A stretch of DNA of 64,000 nt, taken from positions 660,001 to 724,000 of the forward strand of contig NZ_CP104311.1 of the NCBI RefSeq assembly GCF_036864975.1, read 5' to 3'. Origin of the DNA: Methylococcus capsulatus (GTDB lineage Bacteria > Pseudomonadota > Gammaproteobacteria > Methylococcales > Methylococcaceae). A program made the position numbers and the translations under genes. Below the pieces are notes generated by a model. That model worked only from the letters and a program-made list of their open reading frames with translations. It had not been told where the DNA came from and ran no database searches. Shown in pieces: positions 1 to 8,306 of this stretch (position 1 is the first letter of the stretch; every line of letters starts with the position of its first letter).

Positions 1-93
1 TTCGAACCCGGCTTCGATCTGGATGGCGCGCTCGCCACCGCCCGGCGCCTGACCGGCCGGGACGATGCCAATGCCCATCTGTCACAGTCGTAA
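1..93 (+). CDS. hoxF: C-terminal end of HoxF, diaphorase subunit of soluble [NiFe] hydrogenase (partial)
   Basis: An open frame enters from the left edge and ends at TAA 91-93, giving 30 residues that begin FEPGFDLDGALATARRLTGR. The start lies outside the window. The assignment rests mainly on position: it directly precedes hoxU and hoxY, and in soluble NAD-reducing hydrogenase operons hoxF is the gene before hoxU. The tail also resembles the end of HoxF proteins as I recall them. HoxF carries FMN and the NAD binding site of the diaphorase module. So little of the gene is visible that the identity is an inference from neighbours. Confidence 0.6.
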   Translation, partial: FEPGFDLDGALATARRLTGRDDANAHLSQS

Positions 94-109
94 TGTCCAG
101 GAAAACAGC

Positions 110-841
110 ATGACCAAACCCACCATTCAGATCGACGGCAAGCCGGTCACCTTCACAGAGGGGCAGACCATCATGGAAGCGGCCACCGCGGCAGGGTTCT
201 ACATCCCTCATCTGTGCCACAACCCGGAATTCGAGCCGCACGGCAGCTGCAAACTGTGCACGGTCAAGGTGAATGGCCGTAACTGCTCGGCCTGCACCTT
301 CCCGGCGGCAGACGGCCAGGAAGTGCTCAACGATACTGCCGAGTTGAACGCGCTGCGGCGCACCATCACCCAACTGCTGTTCGTGGAAGGGAACCATCTG
401 TGCCCGTCCTGCGAAAAGAGCGGCAATTGCCAGTTGCAGGCAACGGCCTACTTCCTCGGCATGACCGATGCCCATTTCCCCTTCTTCTACCCCCGAAGGG
501 AACTGGACGCCTCCCACCCCGACATCCTGCTCGACCGCGACCGCTGCATTTTCTGCGCATTGTGCGTGCGGGCCAGCCGGGACGTGGACGGCAAAAACGT
601 CTTCGCCATCGCGGGACGCGGCATCGACTCGCGGCTGATCGTGAATTCGCCCTCGGGCAAGCTTGCGGATACCCCGATCGCCACGACGGACAAAGCGACC
701 CGGGTCTGTCCGGTCGGAGCCATCCTGATAAAACGGCATGGCTTCGAGGTACCCATTGGGGATCGCGTCTACGACCGGCACACCATCGCCGAAGAAAGTC
801 TGGAACGCGAGGAACCGATCGTGGAGGCGCGCCATGGCTGA
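110..841 (+). CDS. hoxU: HoxU, iron-sulfur diaphorase subunit of NAD-reducing hydrogenase
   Basis: A 243-residue protein like the N-terminal part of NuoG. Three cluster sites are visible in order: a 2Fe-2S ferredoxin set (C36, C47, C50, C62), a His-Cys3 4Fe-4S site (H97, C98, C101, C107) and a further 4Fe-4S set (C146, C149, C152, C200). It passes electrons between the HoxYH hydrogenase module and the HoxF diaphorase in the cytoplasm. I chose the ATG at 110 because an AGGA box precedes it and the ferredoxin fold begins there; an in-frame ATG at 65 would add an unrelated 15 residues overlapping hoxF. The stop overlaps the hoxY start by 8 bases, suggesting translational coupling. Confidence 0.92.
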   Translation: MTKPTIQIDGKPVTFTEGQTIMEAATAAGFYIPHLCHNPEFEPHGSCKLCTVKVNGRNCSACTFPAADGQEVLNDTAELNALRRTITQLLFVEGNHLCPSCEKSGNCQLQATAYFLGMTDAHFPFFYPRRELDASHPDILLDRDRCIFCALCVRASRDVDGKNVFAIAGRGIDSRLIVNSPSGKLADTPIATTDKATRVCPVGAILIKRHGFEVPIGDRVYDRHTIAEESLEREEPIVEARHG

Positions 842-1376
842 CAAACTCACTGTCGCCACGACTTCCCTGGCCGGCTGCTTCGGCTGCCATATGTCGTTCC
901 TCGACATCGACGAGCGCATCCTGGCACTGGCGGAGGTCGCCCGTTTCGACCGCTCGCCGCTGACCGACGTCAAGCATTGCGGGGACAGGGTCGATCTGGG
1001 ACTGGTCGAAGGCGGCGTGTGCAACGCGGAAAACGTCCATACCTTGCGGGAGTTCCGTCAGCACTGCCGGATCCTGGTCGCCATGGGAGCCTGCGCGATC
1101 AACGGCGGGCTGCCCGCACTCCGCAACCCCATAGCGCTGGAAGAATGTCTGCAAGCATCCTATCTGGACGGCATCGGGATCGAAAACCCGCAAATACCCA
1201 ACGACGTCGAGTTGCCGCTACTCCTGGACAAGGTGCATCCGATCCATGAGGTCGTGAGGGTCGATTATTTCCTGCCCGGCTGCCCACCTTCGGCCGATGT
1301 GATATGGACATTCCTCAGCGATCTCGCCGCGGGACGGGAACCTTCGCTTCCCCGCGAGCTCATTCACTATGACTGA
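834..1376 (+). CDS. hoxY: HoxY, small subunit of soluble [NiFe] hydrogenase
   Basis: A 180-residue small subunit. The ligands of the proximal 4Fe-4S cluster are present: C15 and C18 in the GCFGCHMSF motif, C87 in GACAINGG and C150 in LPGCPPS. There is no export signal, as expected for the cytoplasmic bidirectional type. The start at 834 lies inside the end of hoxU. In this family hoxY is normally followed by hoxH, the NiFe-carrying large subunit. Here the next gene, 62 bases on, is lgt, so HoxH must be encoded elsewhere (possibly upstream of the window) or be absent. Confidence 0.92.
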   Translation: MADKLTVATTSLAGCFGCHMSFLDIDERILALAEVARFDRSPLTDVKHCGDRVDLGLVEGGVCNAENVHTLREFRQHCRILVAMGACAINGGLPALRNPIALEECLQASYLDGIGIENPQIPNDVELPLLLDKVHPIHEVVRVDYFLPGCPPSADVIWTFLSDLAAGREPSLPRELIHYD

Positions 1377-1438
1377 GAAGGTGGCATAATGACGAGTTCT
1401 GCCGTGGGCCAATCAACACCGACAGCTCCGCACGCGCC

Positions 1439-2227
1439 ATGCTGACCTATCCTTCCATTGATCCCGTTGCCGTCTCCATCGGGCCGCTCAAAGTCCACTG
1501 GTACGGATTGATGTACGTCATCGGCATCGCCGCCACCTGGATACTGGCGCGGCGGAGGGTACGGCACAGCGCGAATCCTCTGTTCACCCCGGCCCAGGTC
1601 GAGGATCTGGTTTTCTATGCCGCCATCGGAGTCGTGGCCGGCGGACGGCTCGGCTATGCATTGTTCTACAATTTCTCCGGCTTTCTGCACGATCCGGCGA
1701 TGCTGTTCCGCATCTGGGAGGGCGGCATGTCTTTCCACGGCGGGCTCATCGGCGTGCTGATCGCCATGTATGCCTACGGCCGATCGCAGGGCATCCGGTT
1801 TTTCGACGTCGCCGACTTCCTCGCACCTTATGTGCCCATCGGCCTCCTGGCCGGACGTATCGGCAATTTCATCAACGGCGAACTCTGGGGCAAACCTAGC
1901 GATCTGCCTTGGGCGATGGTCTTTCCTCATGCCGGTGACGTACCGCGCCATCCTTCCCAGCTTTACGAGGCGTTTCTGGAAGGGTTGGTCCTCTTGATCA
2001 TTCTCCAATGGTTCAGCCTGCGTTCGCCGCCGCGGATGGCGGTAAGCGGCATGTTCCTCCTGGGTTACGGGGTGTTCCGCTTCGCGGTGGAGTTCGTCCG
2101 GCTGCCGGACGTGCAACTCGGCTATCTCGCCTTCGGTTGGCTGACCATGGGTCAGATCCTATGTCTGCCGATGATCCTGTTCGGAATCGTCCTGCTAGCC
2201 GCCGCCTACACCCGCCGATCCGCCTGA
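1439..2227 (+). CDS. lgt: Prolipoprotein diacylglyceryl transferase
   Basis: A 262-residue inner-membrane enzyme that transfers diacylglycerol from phosphatidylglycerol to the lipobox cysteine of prelipoproteins. The family signatures are clear: HGGLIG at 100-105 and GRIGNFINGELWG at 139-151, between several hydrophobic helices. The length is typical. Its TGA (2225-2227) directly abuts the thyA ATG at 2228, an lgt-thyA pairing also seen in enterobacteria. Lipoproteins in this window that would depend on it include the proteins at 35263 and 57947. Confidence 0.97.
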   Translation: MLTYPSIDPVAVSIGPLKVHWYGLMYVIGIAATWILARRRVRHSANPLFTPAQVEDLVFYAAIGVVAGGRLGYALFYNFSGFLHDPAMLFRIWEGGMSFHGGLIGVLIAMYAYGRSQGIRFFDVADFLAPYVPIGLLAGRIGNFINGELWGKPSDLPWAMVFPHAGDVPRHPSQLYEAFLEGLVLLIILQWFSLRSPPRMAVSGMFLLGYGVFRFAVEFVRLPDVQLGYLAFGWLTMGQILCLPMILFGIVLLAAAYTRRSA

Positions 2228-3010
2228 ATGCGCCCGTATCTCGACCTACTGCGCGATATCCTCGAGCACGGCTGCGCCAAAGAAGACCGGACGGGCACGG
2301 GAACCCTGAGCGTGTTCGGTCGCATGATGCGGTTCGATCTTTCGCGCGGGCTCCCCCTCGTCACCACCAAGAGACTGCACCTGCCTTCGATCATTCATGA
2401 GCTGCTGTGGTTCGTCTCGGGCAGCGTCAACGTGCGTGACCTGCAACGGCACGGCGTCACGATCTGGGACGAGTGGGCGGATGAAAACGGCGATCTCGGC
2501 CCCGTGTACGGCCGCCAATGGCGGAGCTGGGGAGGCGCCATCGATCAGCTTGCCGGACTGGTCGAGCAACTGCGCCGGAACCCGGACTCCCGCCGCCTGC
2601 TGGTGAGCGCATGGAACCCCTCCGACCTGCAGGCCATGGCGCTACCACCCTGCCACTACGCCTTTCAGTGCCATGTGACGGATGGGAAGCTGTCGCTGCT
2701 GTTCCAGATGCGCTCAGTGGACGTGTTTCTGGGGCTGCCGTTCAACATCGCCAGCTATGCCCTGCTCACCCACATGCTGGCACAGCAGACCGGATACGAA
2801 CCGGGGGAGTTGATATGGTGTGGCGGTGACGTGCACCTGTACCGGAATCACTTGGATCAGGCGCGCCTTCAGCTCACGCGCGAACCCTATTCACCGCCTA
2901 CGCTGAAACTCGCCCGCAAGCCCCAGAGCCTGTTCGATTACCGCTACGAGGACTTCGTGGTCGAGGACTACCAGGCGCACCCGCACATCAAAGCAGCGGT
3001 GGCGGTATGA
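2228..3010 (+). CDS. thyA: Thymidylate synthase
   Basis: A 260-residue folate-dependent ThyA that converts dUMP to dTMP using methylene-tetrahydrofolate. The catalytic cysteine is C142 in the [10 protein letters not shown] motif, and the N-terminal phosphate-binding region (EDRTGTGT) and the FNIASYALL region are both present. The length is close to that of the E. coli enzyme. It starts immediately after lgt and overlaps folA by 4 bases (ATGA). Pairing with folA makes functional sense because ThyA produces the dihydrofolate that FolA reduces. It is probably co-transcribed from upstream of lgt or hox. Confidence 0.98.
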   Translation: MRPYLDLLRDILEHGCAKEDRTGTGTLSVFGRMMRFDLSRGLPLVTTKRLHLPSIIHELLWFVSGSVNVRDLQRHGVTIWDEWADENGDLGPVYGRQWRSWGGAIDQLAGLVEQLRRNPDSRRLLVSAWNPSDLQAMALPPCHYAFQCHVTDGKLSLLFQMRSVDVFLGLPFNIASYALLTHMLAQQTGYEPGELIWCGGDVHLYRNHLDQARLQLTREPYSPPTLKLARKPQSLFDYRYEDFVVEDYQAHPHIKAAVAV

Positions 3011-3525
3011 ACGGCTTGCCGGACATTTCCATCATCGTAGCGATGGCACGGAACCGAGTGATCGGCGCGGACAATGCCATGCCCTGGCATCTGTCCGCCG
3101 ACCTCAAACGGTTCCGCACCCTGACCCTAGGGAAACCGGTCCTCATGGGCCGCAAGACCCACGAATCGATCGGCCGTATCTTGCCCGGGCGCCAGAACAT
3201 CATCCTGACCCGCTCGCCGGATTTTTCCGCCCCGGGCTGCACCATTGTGCATGATCTCGGCGAACTGGCGACCGTCTGCGCCGGGACCCCGGAACTCATG
3301 GTCATCGGCGGCAGCGCTTTGTATGAAGCCCTGCTGCCGCGGGCCAGGCGGCTCTATCTGACCCTGATCGATCACGACTACCCCGGTGACACCTACTTCC
3401 CGGAGTTCGCGGCCGCGGATTGGCGCGAAATCAGCCGCGAAGACGTCCGGAACGATCCCGACTTCCCCTGGCCCTACAGCTATCTGGTGCTGGAGCGCCC
3501 CTCGCCGGAGGCGCGCTGCCAATGA
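3007..3525 (+). CDS. folA: Dihydrofolate reductase
   Basis: A 172-residue FolA. The N-terminal signature [16 protein letters not shown] and the NADPH-binding stretch GRKTHESIG with [11 protein letters not shown] are present, followed by [10 protein letters not shown]. It regenerates tetrahydrofolate from the dihydrofolate left by ThyA. The start overlaps the thyA stop (ATGA). The 3' end overlaps the convergent moaC gene by 46 bases, so the last 15 or so codons of each gene share DNA; both reading frames look intact. Confidence 0.97.
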   Translation: MNGLPDISIIVAMARNRVIGADNAMPWHLSADLKRFRTLTLGKPVLMGRKTHESIGRILPGRQNIILTRSPDFSAPGCTIVHDLGELATVCAGTPELMVIGGSALYEALLPRARRLYLTLIDHDYPGDTYFPEFAAADWREISREDVRNDPDFPWPYSYLVLERPSPEARCQ

Positions 3526-3983
3526 CCGGATTTGCCGCCGATCTTCTCCAACAGGCGCACCGATTCGATGCTCATACCGCGGTCGACCGCCTTGCACATG
3601 TCGTAGATGGTCAGCAGTGCGACGTGGGTGGCGGTCAGCGCCTCCATCTCCACGCCGGTCTGGCCGACGGTCTGGACCGTGGTCCGACAGCGGATGCGGT
3701 TGGCCTCCGGCTGAGGCTCCAGCGCGAGATCGACATGGGTGATGGGGATGGGGTGACAGAGCGGGATCAGGTCCGCGGTCCGCTTGGCACCCATGATCCC
3801 CGCGATGCGGGCGATGCCCAGCACGTCGCCTTTCTTATGCCCGCCGGCCATGATCAGCCGCAAGGTCTCGGGCAACATGGCGATGTACCCCTCGGCCACC
3901 GCCATCCGGGCAGTGCTGGGCTTACCGCCGACATCCACCATGTGGGCATCGCCGGCGGTATTGAAGTGGGTCAGCTCAGGCAC
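3480..3983 (-). CDS. moaC: Cyclic pyranopterin monophosphate synthase MoaC
   Basis: A 167-residue molybdenum cofactor enzyme that, with MoaA, converts GTP to cyclic pyranopterin monophosphate. The conserved LCHPIP motif is at 75-80, and D128 and K131 in [11 protein letters not shown] match the catalytic residues of the E. coli enzyme at the same positions. It faces folA and overlaps its end. No other moa gene is in the window. Formate dehydrogenase is a likely client of the cofactor in a methanotroph, but that is inference. The gene diverges from the flavin reductase at 4049. Confidence 0.96.
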   Translation of the reverse strand: MPELTHFNTAGDAHMVDVGGKPSTARMAVAEGYIAMLPETLRLIMAGGHKKGDVLGIARIAGIMGAKRTADLIPLCHPIPITHVDLALEPQPEANRIRCRTTVQTVGQTGVEMEALTATHVALLTIYDMCKAVDRGMSIESVRLLEKIGGKSGHWQRASGEGRSSTR

Positions 3984-4048
3984 GTTCGGCTCCGTGCGGA
4001 AAATGAAGGACGTATTCTAATGCCTCAGCCACGGGCGGGGCGAATGCA

Positions 4049-4543
4049 ATGAACCTCGAAATGACCCGACTGTTCCGGACCATCACTCATGGCGTCTATG
4101 TCGTCGGCGTTGCCGATGCCGAAGGCCCCAATGCCTTCACCGCGGCCTGGGTGATGCAGACCTCGTTCGATCCGCCCATGCTGGCGCTCAGCATCAACCC
4201 CAACGGTCTGTCTTACCGGAAACTGATGGCCAGTGGTCTTTTCAGCATCAACGTGGTACCCAGAGACCGGGTCGATTGGGTGGTGCATTTTGCCCGCCCG
4301 GCCGGCAGCGACAAACTCGCCGGCATCGACTGGACGGCCGGTGAAGGCGGGGTTCCTTTGCTGAGCGGCGCGATCGCCTGGTTCCAGTGCCGGCTTGCCG
4401 GAACGCTGGCCAGCGGCGATCATGTGCTGGCCAGCGGCCGCGTCTGCGCCGGCAGGCTCAACTCCCCCGACGGCGAGCCGCTGGGCTACCGCGACACCGG
4501 CGACCTGGATGGCTCCTCTGCCCTGTATCCCGATGGATTCTGA
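4049..4543 (+). CDS. Flavin reductase-like domain protein (FMN-binding split barrel)
   Basis: A 164-residue protein with the layout of flavin reductase-like proteins: an N-terminal FRTITHGVYVVG strand, a PNAFTAAWVMQTSFDPP flavin-contact segment and LLSGAIAWFQCR. Such proteins bind FMN and either reduce flavin with NAD(P)H or act as oxidoreductase partners; the substrate here is unknown. Its last 11 bases overlap the start of the nucleotidyltransferase gene at 4533, so the two are probably translated together. I am confident of the fold, not of the reaction. Confidence 0.8.
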   Translation: MNLEMTRLFRTITHGVYVVGVADAEGPNAFTAAWVMQTSFDPPMLALSINPNGLSYRKLMASGLFSINVVPRDRVDWVVHFARPAGSDKLAGIDWTAGEGGVPLLSGAIAWFQCRLAGTLASGDHVLASGRVCAGRLNSPDGEPLGYRDTGDLDGSSALYPDGF

Positions 4544-5489
4544 GTCTGGATTTTTGCCGAAGGACTTCATCCAAACGACGGAAGGACTGCGTTTCGCCGT
4601 CGTCGACGGCTGTCCCGAAGACGGCCGGCTGCTCTGCACCTTGCGCTACGTCCCCATGGCCAGCGGCGGACTGCGCAAGCTGAGCACAGCGGAAGCCGTG
4701 GATTTCCTGCAGGAGCACGGTCCCGCTTATCTGCGCCGTTCCCGGCGACTGGATGCGGTATTGCCGGCAGTGCCCCTCGAATGCATAGCGGGGCATTTGC
4801 GCCCCCGTGACCGGGTTCGAACCCTGTTGGCAGACACGAACTGCGACGCCATTGAAGCCAAAGCCCGCCGACTGCTCGGAATCTTCGCCGGGGAAGGACT
4901 GGACTTGCAGGAATTCGGCATAACCGGCTCGCTGCTGGTCGGCGCTCAGACCCTGGCTTCCGACATCGACCTGGTCGTCTACGCCCCGGCCACCTTCGAT
5001 GCGGCACGCACCGTGGTCGCCGAAGCCACGGCGGACGGCCGGCTGGACGCACCGGCCGAGGCAGACTGGCGGATAGCTTACGAGCGCCGCGGCTGCACGC
5101 TCGCCTTCCAGGACTATCTTTGGCACGAGCGGAGGAAATTCAACACCGGCTTCTTCGAGGGCACCAAATTCGACCTGACGCTGGTGCTGCCAGGCTCTTC
5201 GGGCTCCCTCCAACCCGCCGAGAAACGCGGTTCCTTGACTCTGCGCGCCACGGTGACGGACGACCGCAGGGCGTTCGAATTCCCGGCCCGCTACCTTATC
5301 GATCATCCGCGCATCGGCCAAGTCCTGAGCTTCACCCATACCTATGTCGGACAGGCGCGGATCGGGGAGAGCATCGAGGCTTCGGGGCAGGTCGAAGCAC
5401 TCCCCGACGGCAGCGAGCGCCTGATCGTCGGCAGCAGCCGGGAAGCGCCCGGCGAATACATCCGGGTTCTGCACGATGAGACAGACTGA
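4533..5489 (+). CDS. Predicted nucleotidyltransferase with large flanking domains
   Basis: A 318-residue protein. The core is a pol-beta-type nucleotidyltransferase signature: the GS pair at 132-133 followed by D144 and D146 in ASDIDLVVY, the two metal-binding aspartates. About 130 residues precede the motif and about 170 follow it, so this is much larger than the minimal MNT antitoxin proteins. It resembles predicted nucleotidyltransferases better known from archaea; that link is from memory. The ATG at 4533 was chosen because it avoids a long overlap with the flavin reductase. The 3' end overlaps the HAD gene by 14 bases. The substrate is unknown. Confidence 0.65.
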   Translation: MDSESGFLPKDFIQTTEGLRFAVVDGCPEDGRLLCTLRYVPMASGGLRKLSTAEAVDFLQEHGPAYLRRSRRLDAVLPAVPLECIAGHLRPRDRVRTLLADTNCDAIEAKARRLLGIFAGEGLDLQEFGITGSLLVGAQTLASDIDLVVYAPATFDAARTVVAEATADGRLDAPAEADWRIAYERRGCTLAFQDYLWHERRKFNTGFFEGTKFDLTLVLPGSSGSLQPAEKRGSLTLRATVTDDRRAFEFPARYLIDHPRIGQVLSFTHTYVGQARIGESIEASGQVEALPDGSERLIVGSSREAPGEYIRVLHDETD

Positions 5490-6195
5490 CTATCCCCTCA
5501 CCGGCATCAAGGCGGCTATCCTGGACATGGATGGCCTCGCCATCGATACCGAAGCGACCTATGTCGCCGCCTGGCGTGGCGCCGCTGCCAAGCTGGGGGT
5601 CGATCTCGATGAAGCCTTCTGCCAGTCGCTATTCGGCTGTCATGCCGAAGCGGTCAACCGGCGGATCGGCAACTATGCCGGCCCCGGCTTCGATGCCCAG
5701 CGCTTCGACGCGCTCGCCGCGCAGATCTGGCACCGGCACATCGAGATCCATGGCATCGCCCCGATGCCCGGCCTGGAGAATCTGTTGAGGTTTTTCCGCG
5801 AACGGAATCTGCCTTATGCGCTGGCGACCAACAGCGAGGCCCGATTCGCCGCTATCTGCCTGGACCGCTCCGGCCTGGCACACCGGTTTCCGCTCATCGT
5901 CACTCGTGACCAGGTCGCCCAGGGCAAGCCCGCGCCGGACCTGTATCTCGAAGCGGCCCGCCGCCTGGGCGTAGCGCCCAGCCAATGCCTTGCCCTGGAA
6001 GACTCCGAAGCCGGCATTGAATCCGCCGCCACTGCCGGGACCTTCGCCATCCTGGTCAACGGGCGACGACAAGCGAGCCAGCGGGAACGCGGTTTTGCCC
6101 GGCGGCATGTCGCCAGCCTGCACGAAGTACCGCCGCTGTGGAACGAGGAAGCACCGACGGACGAGGCTTGCCTCCGGCCCATCCGTCTGAGGTAA
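5476..6195 (+). CDS. HAD superfamily hydrolase, beta-phosphoglucomutase-like
   Basis: A 239-residue haloacid-dehalogenase-fold phosphatase or phosphomutase. Motif I is LDMDGLAIDTE with D17 and D19, motif II is ATNSEAR, the motif III lysine lies in QGKPAPDLYLEAARRLG, and motif IV is LALEDSEAGIESA. This is the subfamily IA pattern with a helical cap. It overlaps the nucleotidyltransferase by 14 bases and closes a tightly packed three-gene set. The substrate cannot be read from the sequence; sugar phosphates are common for the subfamily. Confidence 0.85.
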   Translation: MRQTDYPLTGIKAAILDMDGLAIDTEATYVAAWRGAAAKLGVDLDEAFCQSLFGCHAEAVNRRIGNYAGPGFDAQRFDALAAQIWHRHIEIHGIAPMPGLENLLRFFRERNLPYALATNSEARFAAICLDRSGLAHRFPLIVTRDQVAQGKPAPDLYLEAARRLGVAPSQCLALEDSEAGIESAATAGTFAILVNGRRQASQRERGFARRHVASLHEVPPLWNEEAPTDEACLRPIRLR

Positions 6196-6233
6196 GATGC
6201 GAGGTCTCTGATCGCGAGCGGGAAACCATCGCC

Positions 6234-6533
6234 ATGATCGGCGCCATAGCCGTCCTTTTCGTTGCCTATTGGTTCTACCGCACCGCCCTGCGGCTGAAGC
6301 TGCCCCCCCTCGCCTGGGCCGCCGGCGGCGTCATCGTCTATTACGCCGGCTTCGCCGTCTGGCTCTATGGGGTCCTAAGACCCCTTCTGGGAGAGTCCTT
6401 CCGCAACCATACCTTCTTATTGGGCCTGGGGATTGACCTCTCCTCGGTGCTGGTCGGGATCCTGCTCGCCACGCTGTTCCGCGCGAAGATCATGGTGAAG
6501 CAGGGCGGTACCCCTTACGAAAAGCACTTCTGA
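6234..6533 (+). CDS. Small membrane protein of unknown function
   Basis: A 99-residue protein that I do not recognise. It shows three hydrophobic stretches: MIGAIAVLFVAYWFY at the start, AWAAGGVIVYYAGFAVWLYG in the middle and LGLGIDLSSVLVGILLATLF near the end, followed by a basic tail. The ATG at 6234 fits the first membrane segment; an earlier in-frame codon would overlap the HAD gene. It lies 38 bases after the HAD gene and 107 before the antiporter. Confidence 0.6.
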   Translation: MIGAIAVLFVAYWFYRTALRLKLPPLAWAAGGVIVYYAGFAVWLYGVLRPLLGESFRNHTFLLGLGIDLSSVLVGILLATLFRAKIMVKQGGTPYEKHF

Positions 6534-6640
6534 CTCAAACAAACGCCAGCCGTCGGCGGCCATTTCCGGCTCCCCGTCGCATGCGTTCTTCGATATCTTC
6601 TGCCAGCGGCGCGTCCAGGCACTTTCAGACAGGAATCCGA

Positions 6641-8128
6641 ATGCCATCACTCTTCATGTCCCCACCGATTCATATGGGTAAACTTGCCGCGACGCGGACG
6701 CGCATGCCGTTTTGGGTTCCGGCTGCCGGCGTCTCGTTCGTCTGCGCACCGCAGCCTTGTCTTGCGGCCGCTCACGGCCCGGTCGGCCCCTTGGACCTGA
6801 CCCGGCACTGGGCCGGCTACCTGGCCGTGGTTATTTTCTTCCTCGCCTATTTTCTTGCCATGGCCGAGGAGGTGACGGAACTTCGTAAGTCCAAGCCGAT
6901 GGTGTTCGCCGCCAGTGTGATCTGGGGCTTGATCGCGGCGGTCTACGTCGGCGGTGGCATGCCGGAACAAGCCGGCGAGGCATTCCGCGCATCGCTCCTG
7001 ACCTATGCGGAACTGTTGCTGTTCATCCTGGTGTCGATGACCTACCTCAATGCCATGGAAGATCTCGACGTGTTCGAGGCTCTGCGCTGCTGGCTGCTGG
7101 GCAGGGGATACAGTTACCGGCAACTGTTCTGGCTGACCGGCATCTTGGCCTTCATGATTTCCTCGGTGTGCAACAATCTGACCACCGCCCTCCTAATGGG
7201 CGCGGTCGTCATCGCCCTGGGCAAAGACTGTCCGCGCTTCGTCACGCTGTCTTGCATCAACATCGTGGTCGCCGCCAATGCCGGCGGGTCGTTCAGCCCT
7301 TTCGGCGACATCACCACCCTGCTGATCTGGCAGAAAGGCAAAGTCCCTTTCGTGGATTTCTTCCACCTCCTGATCCCCTCGATTGTCAATTTTGCTCTCC
7401 CTGCGGCCTGCATGTTCCTGTTTCTGCCCCGCCATCACCCGGCGGCTGTGGACAAACGGATTCCGATCAAAACCGGCGGACGCCCCATCATCGTATTATT
7501 CCTCATGACCATCGTCACCGCGGTATGCTTCGAGAACTTCCTGAACCTGCCGCCCGCGGCCGGCATGATGGCCGGGCTGACCTACCTCAAGTTCTACAGT
7601 TTCTACCTGCAGAAGCGAACCGCCACCCGCTCTCCCTCCGCCGACGAGGTCATCCCGCCGGACGAACCGATCGGGGATACCGAGGAGTTCGACATCTTCA
7701 AGAAAGTCTCGCGCTTGGAATGGGATACGCTGCTATTTTTCTACGGCATCATGTTGAGCATAGGGGGGCTGAGTTTCATCGGCTATCTGGAACGCATCTC
7801 CCAGTTTCTCTACGCCGATCCGGAGCGGACCACCTTTGCCAACATCCTCGTCGGCATCGCTTCGGCTTTCATCGACAATGGCACCATCATGCTTGCGGTT
7901 CTGACCATGGACCCGCAGATCTCGCAGGGCCAATGGCTACTGGTGACCCTCACGGCCGGCGTCGGGGGCAGCCTCCTCGCCATCGGCTCGGCTGCCGGCG
8001 TCGGCCTGCTCGGCCAGGCCAAGGGTTACTATTCCTTTGGCGCCCACCTGAAATGGGTACCGGTGATCCTGCTGGGCTATTTCGCCAGCATCGGTACGCA
8101 TTTCCTGATCAACCGGTCGTACTTCTAG
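6641..8128 (+). CDS. nhaD: NhaD-type Na+/H+ antiporter
   Basis: A polytopic inner-membrane protein of about 495 residues in the ion transporter superfamily, matching NhaD sodium/proton antiporters. The helix pair SSVCNNLTTALLMGAVVIALG and the NAGGSFSPFGDITTLLIWQ region are characteristic, and a second repeat near the end carries ASAFIDNGTIMLAVLTM. It exchanges cytoplasmic sodium for protons. The start is uncertain: the ATG at 6641 has an AGGA box 6 bases upstream, but ATGs at 6581, 6674 and 6704 are also in frame, and the last would begin just before a signal-like segment ending in a cleavable AAHG region. Confidence 0.88.
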   Translation: MPSLFMSPPIHMGKLAATRTRMPFWVPAAGVSFVCAPQPCLAAAHGPVGPLDLTRHWAGYLAVVIFFLAYFLAMAEEVTELRKSKPMVFAASVIWGLIAAVYVGGGMPEQAGEAFRASLLTYAELLLFILVSMTYLNAMEDLDVFEALRCWLLGRGYSYRQLFWLTGILAFMISSVCNNLTTALLMGAVVIALGKDCPRFVTLSCINIVVAANAGGSFSPFGDITTLLIWQKGKVPFVDFFHLLIPSIVNFALPAACMFLFLPRHHPAAVDKRIPIKTGGRPIIVLFLMTIVTAVCFENFLNLPPAAGMMAGLTYLKFYSFYLQKRTATRSPSADEVIPPDEPIGDTEEFDIFKKVSRLEWDTLLFFYGIMLSIGGLSFIGYLERISQFLYADPERTTFANILVGIASAFIDNGTIMLAVLTMDPQISQGQWLLVTLTAGVGGSLLAIGSAAGVGLLGQAKGYYSFGAHLKWVPVILLGYFASIGTHFLINRSYF

Positions 8129-8306
8129 GCGCCCTTTCCTCCAAATATCTTTTCTCACTGGCGGTGGTACACGCCATGACCGTTAGTCCCGATATCCAAA
8201 CCCAGCCGACGCGAACCCGCCCAGCGGTTGAGCGTTCGGCCGGAGTGCCTCGGCACGTGGCGGCGTTGCACCACGCGTCCCGGTCGAAGCGCAAAGCAAG
8301 GAGGGA

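Noticed and set aside
1389-1445. A short ATG frame between hoxY and lgt that might be the start of hoxH.
   Set aside because: It is only 18 codons long and lacks any HoxH motif (no RIEGH-type start or CxxC pair).
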